5,876 bases of DNA from Bordetella parapertussis. Its GTDB lineage: Bacteria; Pseudomonadota; Gammaproteobacteria; Burkholderiales; CAIKXV01. Shown piece by piece: positions 1 to 5,187 of this stretch. Each line of letters begins with the position of its first letter. The first letter of the stretch is position 1. The notes under the pieces are model-generated. The model did no database searches. It was not told where the DNA came from and was given only the letters and a program-made list of their open reading frames with translations. The position numbers and the translations under genes are program-made. The DNA is taken from the NCBI GenBank assembly GCA_945877995.1, contig CAMDXD010000271.1, forward strand, positions 1 through 5,876. The letters are read 5' to 3'.

Positions 1-1
1 A

Positions 2-301
2 CTGCTGTCCGGCACCGGCCAGGCCGGCGTGCTGATCGCCCGCGCGACCGGCGGGCGCGTGCTGGTCAAGACCGGGGCCGAGGGATTCATCACGGCACTG
101 GTGCCGGGGCAGGGCCTTGGCATCGCGCTGAAGATCGCCGACGGCGAGCAGCGGGCCCGCGTGCCCACGCTGCTGGCCGTGCTGCGCACGCTGCGCCTGA
201 TCGATGCCGCCGAGCAGCAGGCCCTGGCCGCGCTCGCCGAGCCGCCGGTACTCAACAACGCGGGCGACCGCGTCGGCGGCATCCGCGCCGTGCTGCCCTG
301 A
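2..301 (+). CDS. L-asparaginase II family protein, 3' part only
   Basis: Only the last 99 residues are in the window; the gene starts to the left of base 1, and base 1 is the last base of a preceding codon. The visible part matches the C-terminal end of the asparaginase II family (PF06089, Rhizobium etli type, usually about 330 residues), which hydrolyses asparagine or related amides to the acid and ammonia. Diagnostic stretches are GTGQAG near the start, GGRVLVKTGAEGF (visible residues about 17-29) and GLGIALKIADGEQRAR (about 38-53), followed by a helical tail ending in GGIRAVLP and TGA. The gene lies 28 bases before a same-strand alpha/beta hydrolase, so the two may be co-transcribed. The family assignment is by recognised motifs. 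The true amide substrate is unknown, and members of this family are often annotated as asparaginase without proof. Confidence 0.85.
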   Translation: MLSGTGQAGVLIARATGGRVLVKTGAEGFITALVPGQGLGIALKIADGEQRARVPTLLAVLRTLRLIDAAEQQALAALAEPPVLNNAGDRVGGIRAVLP

Positions 302-315
302 CCGACCGTCCATTG

Positions 316-321
316 AAAGGA
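316..321 (+). promoter_or_regulatory. Shine-Dalgarno site of the first alpha/beta hydrolase
   Basis: AAAGGA lies 8 bases before the ATG at 330. It decides the start: the same frame stays open upstream to an ATG at 204, but that would overlap the asparaginase gene by about 98 bases and add 42 residues with no family counterpart. Confidence 0.7.
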
Positions 322-329
322 ATTCCCCC

Positions 330-1169
330 ATGGCCACGACGCATATCGGCGCCCCGGTGCAGCACATGACGACCAGCGACGGCGTCGGCATTGCCTACTG
401 CATCGATGACTTCACCGACCCATGGACCCCGGCGCCGACGCTGGTGATGCTGCATTCGGCGATGAGCAGCATGCGCCGCCTGTTCGCGATGGTGCCGTGG
501 TTCGCGCGCGGCTGGCGCGTGGTGCGCATGGACCTGCGCGGCCATGGTGAATCGGACGTCCCGCCGGTCGGCACCCCGTTGACGCTGGCGCGGCTCACCC
601 AGGACCTGCGCGAACTGCTCGACCACCTGGCGGTTCCGAAGGCGCACCTGCTCGGGGTGTCCGGCGGTGGCTACCTCGCGCAGCGGCTGGCCATCGAATC
701 GCCGGAGCGGGTTGCCAGCCTGCTGCTGTTCGCCTCGCGGCCCGGGTTCAGGGAGGGCAACGGCGCCGCCTGGATCCCCGAGATGGAACGGCGCGGGCTG
801 CGAACCTTCATTGCCGACACGCTGGAAGAGCGCCTGCCAGTGGCGCAGCTCCCGCCCGGGCAGGCCGACTGGTTCCTCGACGAGATCGACCGCAACGATC
901 CGGCCTTCGTGCGCCGCTTCGTGCTCTACATGACCACCCAGTACTGGATGGACGATCTCGCCGCCATCTGCTGCCCGACGCTGATCGTCGGCCCGGCCGG
1001 CGATGCGATCGGCAATGCGAATGCATACGAGCAGATGCAGCGGCTGATCGCCGGCAGCGAACGCCTGACCTACGAGGCGGCCAACCACAACATCTGCGAC
1101 TACCTGCCAGACCGCTGCGCGCGCGACGGGCTGGCGTTCCTGCAGCGCCAGTTCCCAGCCGTCGGCTGA
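330..1169 (+). CDS. alpha/beta hydrolase (enol-lactonase-like)
   Basis: A 279-residue cytoplasmic alpha/beta hydrolase with no signal peptide. The fold landmarks are in order: a strand and oxyanion-hole turn VMLHSAMSS (39-47, HS in place of the usual HG), DLRGHGESD (68-76), the nucleophile elbow GVSGGG with Ser111, a cap region rich in acidic and aromatic residues (about 140-210), the acid-bearing strand TLIVGPAGD with Asp225, and the catalytic histidine in EAANHN with His253. The layout resembles 3-oxoadipate enol-lactonase-like and related ester/C-C hydrolases; the substrate cannot be told from sequence. The start at 330 has a good Shine-Dalgarno and gives the normal family length. It follows the asparaginase gene by 28 bases and converges with the minus-strand cluster, with only 22 bases between the two stop codons. 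Family and fold are secure; the specific reaction is not. Confidence 0.9.
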   Translation: MATTHIGAPVQHMTTSDGVGIAYCIDDFTDPWTPAPTLVMLHSAMSSMRRLFAMVPWFARGWRVVRMDLRGHGESDVPPVGTPLTLARLTQDLRELLDHLAVPKAHLLGVSGGGYLAQRLAIESPERVASLLLFASRPGFREGNGAAWIPEMERRGLRTFIADTLEERLPVAQLPPGQADWFLDEIDRNDPAFVRRFVLYMTTQYWMDDLAAICCPTLIVGPAGDAIGNANAYEQMQRLIAGSERLTYEAANHNICDYLPDRCARDGLAFLQRQFPAVG

Positions 1170-1201
1170 GGAGCCGGCGCGCGGCCAGCCCTCAGTCGAC
1201 G
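1160..1201. terminator. inverted repeat spanning both convergent stop codons; possible bidirectional terminator
   Basis: The arm at 1160-1171 (CGTCGGCTGAGG) and the reverse complement of 1190-1201 (CGTCGACTGAGG) agree at 11 of 12 bases. The single difference is a G-U wobble in the plus-strand transcript. The 18-base interior holds a smaller stem, GCCG (1173-1176) with CGGC (1182-1185), around a 5-base loop. Each arm carries the TGA stop of one of the two converging genes. There is no run of T on either side, so it is not a classical intrinsic terminator. It could still end or stabilise both transcripts, or be partly a by-product of two similar gene ends. Confidence 0.45.
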
Positions 1202-2226
1202 ACCACCCTCGCGGTACGCGCGACCTTCACCCATTTGTCGGATTCGGACTGGAAGAACGCGGTGAACTCCTCCGGTGTGTTGCCGGTCGGGATGCCGCCC
1301 ATGTCGATGATCCGGTCGCGTACTGCGGCCGTCTTAAGACCGCGGTTCAGCTCGCCGCTCAGCCGGTTCACGATGTCGCGCGGGACGCCGGCCGGCATCG
1401 ACAGGCCCTGCCATGAACTTGCCTCGTAGCCTGGGACGCCGGACTCGCTGACCGTCGGGGTGTCCGGGAACAGCGGCGCGCGCTGCCGCGTCGATACCGC
1501 CAGCGCGCGCAGCTTGCCTTCCTTCACGAAGTGCACGAAGCCCACCGCGGGCGCGAACGCCAGCTCGATGCGCCCGGCGAGCTGGTCGGTGAGCTGGGCG
1601 CCCGCGCCCTTGTAGGTGACCGACAGGATGTCGGTGCCGGTCATCTGCTTGAACAGTTCGGTCGCCAGGTGCGGGCCGGCGCCGCCGCCGCTCGATGCAT
1701 AGCTGAGCGCACCCGGGTTCCTGCGCGCGAGTGCGACCAGTTGCGACACGTTCTTCACCGGCAGCGACGGATGCACCAGGACCAGCAGCGGCATGGTTGC
1801 GATCAGCGAGACATGGGAGAAATCCTTCAGCGAGTCGAAGCCCGCGGTCGAGGACAGGCGCGAGGCGGTCGACTGCGCCACGGACACGACGCACATCGTG
1901 TAGCCATCAGCAGGCGATTTCACGCAGGCCGCAGTGCCGATGCTGCCGCTGGCGCCCGGCCTGTTCTCGACCACGATCGTGGTGCCCAGGGAATCGGACA
2001 GCGCCTTCGCTGCGATCCGGCCGAGCGTGTCGGTAGCCCCGCCCGGCGGATAGGAGAGGATCATCCGCATCGGCTTGGCCGGCCAGGCCTGCGCGAACGC
2101 GGCCGGCGCCCACGGCAGGGCCGCGATCGCAGCGGCCATCGCCAGCAGGGTGCCGGCAGCGGGTGGCCGCCGGCGCGGATCGGGGCGTGAAATCGGGCGG
2201 GTTGGCAGGTGCATCGGGTAGTCCAT
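1192..2226 (-). CDS. TctC/Bug family periplasmic solute-binding protein (distal copy)
   Basis: A 344-residue protein of the tripartite tricarboxylate transporter receptor family (TctC/Bug, PF03401), which binds carboxylates or related small solutes in the periplasm. It has an arginine-rich N-terminus, a hydrophobic segment (about residues 26-40) and a plausible cleavage site AFA/QA near residue 45. Family signatures follow: KPMRMILSYPPGGATD (51-66, with the ligand-loop Asp66), VVENRPGASGSIG (85-97), PADGYT (105-110), VHPSLPVK (151-158) and the late GVPGYEASSW (263-272). It is the last gene of the minus-strand cluster, 8 bases after the cyclodeaminase homologue. The start could be the ATG at 2226 or the ATG at 2214 (340 residues). 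Neither has a clear Shine-Dalgarno, which suggests translation coupled to the gene before it. Cys101 and Cys112 are unusual for a mature Bug protein. The ligand is unknown. Confidence 0.93.
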   Translation of the reverse strand: MDYPMHLPTRPISRPDPRRRPPAAGTLLAMAAAIAALPWAPAAFAQAWPAKPMRMILSYPPGGATDTLGRIAAKALSDSLGTTIVVENRPGASGSIGTAACVKSPADGYTMCVVSVAQSTASRLSSTAGFDSLKDFSHVSLIATMPLLVLVHPSLPVKNVSQLVALARRNPGALSYASSGGGAGPHLATELFKQMTGTDILSVTYKGAGAQLTDQLAGRIELAFAPAVGFVHFVKEGKLRALAVSTRQRAPLFPDTPTVSESGVPGYEASSWQGLSMPAGVPRDIVNRLSGELNRGLKTAAVRDRIIDMGGIPTGNTPEEFTAFFQSESDKWVKVARTARVVVD

Positions 2227-2234
2227 CTGCGGGT

Positions 2235-3221
2235 TCAGGGAAGTTCGACCACCAGCCCGCGGCCGAGCCGTTCGGCTTCCTGCAGGGCGAAGGCGGAAAA
2301 GGCGATGTCGCCGATCGCCATGCCCTGCACGATCGCGACGATCCGGTCCGAAGGCGACGTGCGCCCAGGCTTCACGCCGGCCGCGACTTCGTGCGCCAGC
2401 GCATCGATGCGGTCGCCGAAGGTGTCGCGGGTGAAGTGGCCCTGCGCGATCCATGCGCCGCCGTCGCCGACCTCGGATGCGAAGTCGGGATCGTCGACCA
2501 CCAGCCGCTGGCTCTCGCGCAGCACGCCGAAGTCCACCTCGTTCTTGCCGCCCATCGAGCAGACGACCGCGCCGGCCTTCAGCCAGCCGGGATGCACCAG
2601 CGGCGTGGGCGCGTCGGTCAGCGTGATCACCAGGTCGGCGCCGTCGACGGCGCGCCGGTTGTCGGGCTCGACGCGCATCGGAAAGCCGCAGTGCGGCGCC
2701 AGCGAGCCGACGAACGCAGCCATGCTTTCCGGACGGCGTGAGGTCACGCGCAGTTCGGCGATGTCGAGGATGCAGCCGAGCATCGGCACGATCTGCTGCG
2801 AGATCTTCCCGGTGCCGAACAGTGCGACCACCTGCCGCCCGGGGTTGCACAGGTGCTCGATCGTCGCCGCGCCGAAGGCGGCGGTGCGGATGCGACTGGT
2901 CCACAGTTCCGGCACCAGTCCCGACAGCGCGAGACCGCCGTGCCGGTACAGCGCGGTGTAGTTGACCGCGCCGGTGTCGATCGCGGAGCGGCGCGAGATC
3001 AGCCGTATGCCGGCATGGCCGAGGTGGCCGACGTTCGCCGCCTTGAACTTGAACTTGCCCGAGCCGAACGCGCTGACGTCCATCGTCATCGCCGAGGGCG
3101 AGGACAGGAAGCTGCGCCCGTCTGCCTGGTCGCGCAGCGTGGCCCGCGCGAGGTCGAGTGCACAGGCGGTGTCGATCACCGCCCGGACATCGTCCTCGCC
3201 GAGGATACGGATCGAAGCCAA
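2235..3221 (-). CDS. ornithine cyclodeaminase / mu-crystallin family protein
   Basis: A 328-residue cytoplasmic protein of the ornithine cyclodeaminase/mu-crystallin family (PF02423), whose members use NAD(P) for deamination of amino acids or reduction of imines. Visible landmarks are KFKFKAAN (56-63, region of the substrate lysine), SRIRTAA with Arg112, the Rossmann loop ALFGTGKISQQ (133-143), a VDD at 242-244, and the late block KPGRTSPSDRIVAIVQGMAIGD (284-305) ending in Asp305. The segment that is GGDCPGKTEL in true ornithine cyclodeaminases appears here as GGKNEV, about four residues shorter, so ornithine cyclisation is doubtful. The start is put at TTG 3221, giving MASIRILGEDD, the usual family beginning, 22 bases after the previous stop. 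The only upstream ATG in frame (3335) would overlap the previous gene by about 90 bases. Family is secure; reaction and substrate are unknown. Confidence 0.88.
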   Translation of the reverse strand: MASIRILGEDDVRAVIDTACALDLARATLRDQADGRSFLSSPSAMTMDVSAFGSGKFKFKAANVGHLGHAGIRLISRRSAIDTGAVNYTALYRHGGLALSGLVPELWTSRIRTAAFGAATIEHLCNPGRQVVALFGTGKISQQIVPMLGCILDIAELRVTSRRPESMAAFVGSLAPHCGFPMRVEPDNRRAVDGADLVITLTDAPTPLVHPGWLKAGAVVCSMGGKNEVDFGVLRESQRLVVDDPDFASEVGDGGAWIAQGHFTRDTFGDRIDALAHEVAAGVKPGRTSPSDRIVAIVQGMAIGDIAFSAFALQEAERLGRGLVVELP

Positions 3222-3228
3222 GGTCGTG

Positions 3229-3234
3229 CCGTCC
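3229..3234 (-). promoter_or_regulatory. weak Shine-Dalgarno supporting the TTG start
   Basis: On the minus strand GGACGG lies 7 bases before the TTG at 3221. It is an imperfect match to GGAGG but well spaced. It lies in the 22-base gap after the preceding stop codon and favours the TTG start over the distant in-frame ATG at 3335. Confidence 0.35.
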
Positions 3235-3243
3235 GATCCGCGT

Positions 3244-4233
3244 TCAGTCGATCGTCGCGCCGCTCGCGCGCGCCAGCTTTGCCCACTTCGTGGCTTCTTT
3301 CTGCTGGAACGCGGCAAAATCGGCTGGCGATGCATGGGTGAACGGCTCCTGCCCGATCTGCGCCATCGCCGGGGTCGTGGCCGCGATCGCCTTCAGGCTC
3401 AGCTTGTGCAGCATGGAGACGATCGGCTCCGCCAGCCCGCGCGGACCGGACAGACCGAACCACGGCACCAGTTCGAAGCCCGCCACGCCGGCTTCGGCGA
3501 TGGTCGGCACCTGGGGCATCAGCGGCGAGCGCTGGCTGGCCGATACGCCGAGCGCGCGCAGCTTGCCCGTCTGCACGAACGCCACCATGCCCGCGATGCC
3601 GGGGAAGCCGACGCCGACCTGGCCGGCCAGCAGGTCGGCTGTTGCCGGACCACTGCCGCGGTACGGCACGTGCACCATGTCGATGCCAGCCATGGAGGCG
3701 AACAGCGAGCCGGTCAGGTGCTGCGTGCCGCCGTTGCCGGAGGAGGCCCAGTTGATCGCGCCGGGCCGCTTCTTCGCCAGCGCGATGAGTTCCTTGACGG
3801 TCTTCACGCCGAGCGACGGATGCACGATGAGGATGTTCTGCGCGGCGGTGAGGCCGGTGATCGCGGTGAAGTCGGCGATCGCGTCGTAGGGCAGCTTGCG
3901 GTGGATCGCCGCGGACACGTAGTGGGTATTGCTGATCATGAACAGCGTATAGCCGTCCGGCGTGGACTTGGCGGCGATCTCGGCCCCGAGCACCGAGCCG
4001 GCGCCGGGGCGGTTCTCGACCAGCATCTGCTGCCCGGCCAGCCGGTTCATCTCCACGGCGTAGATGCGCGCCGGGCCGTCGGACGCGCCACCGGCGGAGA
4101 ACGGCACGATCATGCGGATTGGCCGCGACGGGAAGCCCTCCGCGGCCTGTGCGCTGCCGGCAGCCAGCGCCAGCAGCAGTGACGGCAGGAGGGCAGTCGC
4201 AGTACGCGTGCTGGAAGGTTCGGTGATGCGCAT
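3244..4233 (-). CDS. TctC/Bug family periplasmic solute-binding protein (proximal copy)
   Basis: A 329-residue TctC/Bug family (PF03401) receptor and the first gene of the minus-strand cluster. It has a clean signal peptide: a short polar start, a leucine/alanine-rich core (about 14-26) and cleavage after AQA at residue 30. The mature protein shows PIRMIVPFSAGGASD (38-52, with ligand-loop Asp52), LVENRPGAGSVLG (71-83), TPDGYTLF (91-98), IVHPSLGVK (136-144), VPYRGSGPA (189-197) and GKLRALGVS (223-231). The ATG at 4233 has a strong Shine-Dalgarno and gives the normal family length; the longer open frame to 4302 would run into the divergent gene. It is clearly homologous to the second TctC gene in the cluster but distant, so recent duplication is unlikely. 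No TctA/TctB membrane genes are in the window, as is common for orphan Bug genes. The ligand is unknown. Confidence 0.94.
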   Translation of the reverse strand: MRITEPSSTRTATALLPSLLLALAAGSAQAAEGFPSRPIRMIVPFSAGGASDGPARIYAVEMNRLAGQQMLVENRPGAGSVLGAEIAAKSTPDGYTLFMISNTHYVSAAIHRKLPYDAIADFTAITGLTAAQNILIVHPSLGVKTVKELIALAKKRPGAINWASSGNGGTQHLTGSLFASMAGIDMVHVPYRGSGPATADLLAGQVGVGFPGIAGMVAFVQTGKLRALGVSASQRSPLMPQVPTIAEAGVAGFELVPWFGLSGPRGLAEPIVSMLHKLSLKAIAATTPAMAQIGQEPFTHASPADFAAFQQKEATKWAKLARASGATID

Positions 4234-4239
4234 GTCCGG

Positions 4240-4246
4240 TTTCCTT
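4240..4246 (-). promoter_or_regulatory. Shine-Dalgarno site of the proximal TctC gene
   Basis: AAGGAAA on the minus strand ends 6 bases before the ATG at 4233. It fixes this start over the upstream in-frame codons that would overlap the divergent hydrolase gene. Confidence 0.75.
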
Positions 4247-4271
4247 GCGATTCTATAGACTTCGACGTTTC

Positions 4272-4280
4272 GGGAGGGAG
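4272..4280 (+). promoter_or_regulatory. Shine-Dalgarno site of the second alpha/beta hydrolase
   Basis: GGGAGGGAG lies 8 bases before the ATG at 4289. It is a strong, well-spaced match that predicts efficient translation. Confidence 0.8.
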
Positions 4281-4288
4281 CAGCAGCC

Positions 4289-5170
4289 ATGCCATTCGCC
4301 ACGGCCGACGGATTGAAACTGTACTGGGAAGAGACCGGCAGCGGTACCCCGATCGTGTTCGTGCACGAGTTCGCGGGCGACCTGCGCAGCTGGGAGCCGC
4401 AGGTGCGGTTCTTCTCGCGCCGGTATCACTGCATCACGTACAACGCCCGAGGCTACCCGCCCTCGGATGTGTCCACCAGCTTCGAGCAGCATTCGCAGGA
4501 GCAGGCCGCCGACGACATCCTGGTTGTGATGAAGGCGGCGGGCGTCGAGCGCGCCCATATCGTCGGGCTGTCGATGGGCGGCTATGCGGCGATCCACTTC
4601 GGGCTGCGCCATCGCGCTCATGCGCTGTCGTTGACCGTGGCCGGCGCCGGTTTCGGTTCCGACCCGGACAAGCGCGCGCAGTTCCATGCCGACACCGATG
4701 CGTTCGCCACGCACCTCGAGACCGTCGGCATGGCCGAGGGCATCAAGGACTACGCGATCGGGCCGGCGCGGGTGCAGCACCTGAACAAGGACCCGCGCGG
4801 GTTCGCCGAGTTCCATGCCCAGTTCGCCGCGCACGATGCCACCGGTTCGGCCAACACGCTGCGCGGCTTCATGCGCCGGCGCGATGCGATCCAGGCGCAT
4901 GAGGCCGGGCTGCGCAGGATGTCGGTGCCGACCCATGTGATCACCGGCGACGAAGACGATAACTGCCTCGAGCCCGGCATCTGGATGAAGCGGGTGATCC
5001 CGGGCTGCGGTCTCACCGTGATGTGCAACACCGGCCATGCGGTGAACCTGGAAGAGCCGGAGTATTTCAACCGGCTGGTGCTCGATTTCGTCACGCTGGT
5101 CGATGGTGGCCGCTGGCAGCCGCGCGATCCACGCTCCTACGGCAAGTCGACGCTCGCGAACAAGGCATGA
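4289..5170 (+). CDS. alpha/beta hydrolase (second, different subfamily)
   Basis: A 293-residue cytoplasmic alpha/beta hydrolase without a signal peptide. Landmarks in order: DGLKLYWEETGSGTPIVFVH (7-26), the oxyanion-hole turn HEFAGD (26-31), NARGYPPSD (52-60, in place of the usual GxGxSD form), the nucleophile elbow GLSMGG with Ser95, a cap region (about 120-205), the acid strand THVITGDEDD with Asp223 the likely catalytic acid, and NTGHAVNLEEPE with catalytic His250. About 20 hydrophilic residues extend beyond the last helix. The substrate is probably a small ester, lactone or C-C bond but cannot be specified. It is divergent from the TctC-cyclodeaminase cluster across 55 bases and is followed directly by a dioxygenase gene, with which it probably forms an operon. 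It differs from the hydrolase at 330-1169 throughout and is not a recent copy of it. Confidence 0.92.
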   Translation: MPFATADGLKLYWEETGSGTPIVFVHEFAGDLRSWEPQVRFFSRRYHCITYNARGYPPSDVSTSFEQHSQEQAADDILVVMKAAGVERAHIVGLSMGGYAAIHFGLRHRAHALSLTVAGAGFGSDPDKRAQFHADTDAFATHLETVGMAEGIKDYAIGPARVQHLNKDPRGFAEFHAQFAAHDATGSANTLRGFMRRRDAIQAHEAGLRRMSVPTHVITGDEDDNCLEPGIWMKRVIPGCGLTVMCNTGHAVNLEEPEYFNRLVLDFVTLVDGGRWQPRDPRSYGKSTLANKA

Positions 5171-5172
5171 CC

Positions 5173-5179
5173 GGAGGGG
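5173..5179 (+). promoter_or_regulatory. Shine-Dalgarno that favours a GTG start for the dioxygenase
   Basis: GGAGGGG lies just after the hydrolase stop codon and exactly 8 bases before an in-frame GTG at 5188. An in-frame ATG at 5167 also exists, overlapping the hydrolase stop as ATGA, but it has no useful ribosome site. The GTG is therefore the likelier start. Confidence 0.6.
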
Positions 5180-5187
5180 CTTCATCG

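Larger units (their letters stand above)
4234..4288. promoter_or_regulatory. 55-base divergent intergenic region
   Basis: This is the only gap between divergent start codons in the window, so it should carry control signals for both the minus-strand cluster and the hydrolase-dioxygenase pair. It holds two Shine-Dalgarno sites and an AT-richer perfect palindrome TCTATAGA (4252-4259). TATAGA at 4254-4259 could be a -10 box for the plus strand, but no matching -35 box is visible. On the minus strand TAGAAT (4250-4255) resembles a -10 box but lies too close to the start codon. Promoters may therefore extend into the coding sequences. No regulator gene is nearby. Confidence 0.4.

Noticed and set aside
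204..329. 42-codon upstream extension of the first hydrolase
   Set aside because: It would overlap the asparaginase gene, has a Ser/Arg-rich composition unlike the family N-terminus, and is bypassed by a well-placed Shine-Dalgarno before 330.
252..1088. A 278-codon minus-strand open frame opposite the first hydrolase
   Set aside because: Low-complexity Arg/His/Gly composition and no domain. The plus-strand gene with a ribosome site explains the region.
1156..1168. Short perfect palindrome CAGCCG-T-CGGCTG as a terminator
   Set aside because: The loop is too small for the full stem and no T-run follows. The overlapping 12-bp inverted repeat with an 18-base interior is the better structure.
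2155..2200. Possible twin-arginine (Tat) signal in the distal TctC protein, from its DPRRRPP segment
   Set aside because: The residues after the arginines do not fit the S/T-R-R-x-F-L-K pattern. A Sec signal peptide with an AFA/QA cleavage site is the simpler reading.
2209..4182. Long plus-strand open frames opposite the TctC-cyclodeaminase cluster
   Set aside because: They run across the gene boundaries of three well-supported minus-strand genes and have no family features. High third-position GC suppresses stops in the opposite frames.
4253..5185. A 310-codon open frame on the minus strand covering the whole second hydrolase gene
   Set aside because: The plus-strand protein has a full catalytic triad and family motifs. 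The antisense product is rich in Arg/His/Gly/Ala with no recognisable domain, as expected of a shadow frame in high-GC DNA. It would also fill the divergent promoter gap.
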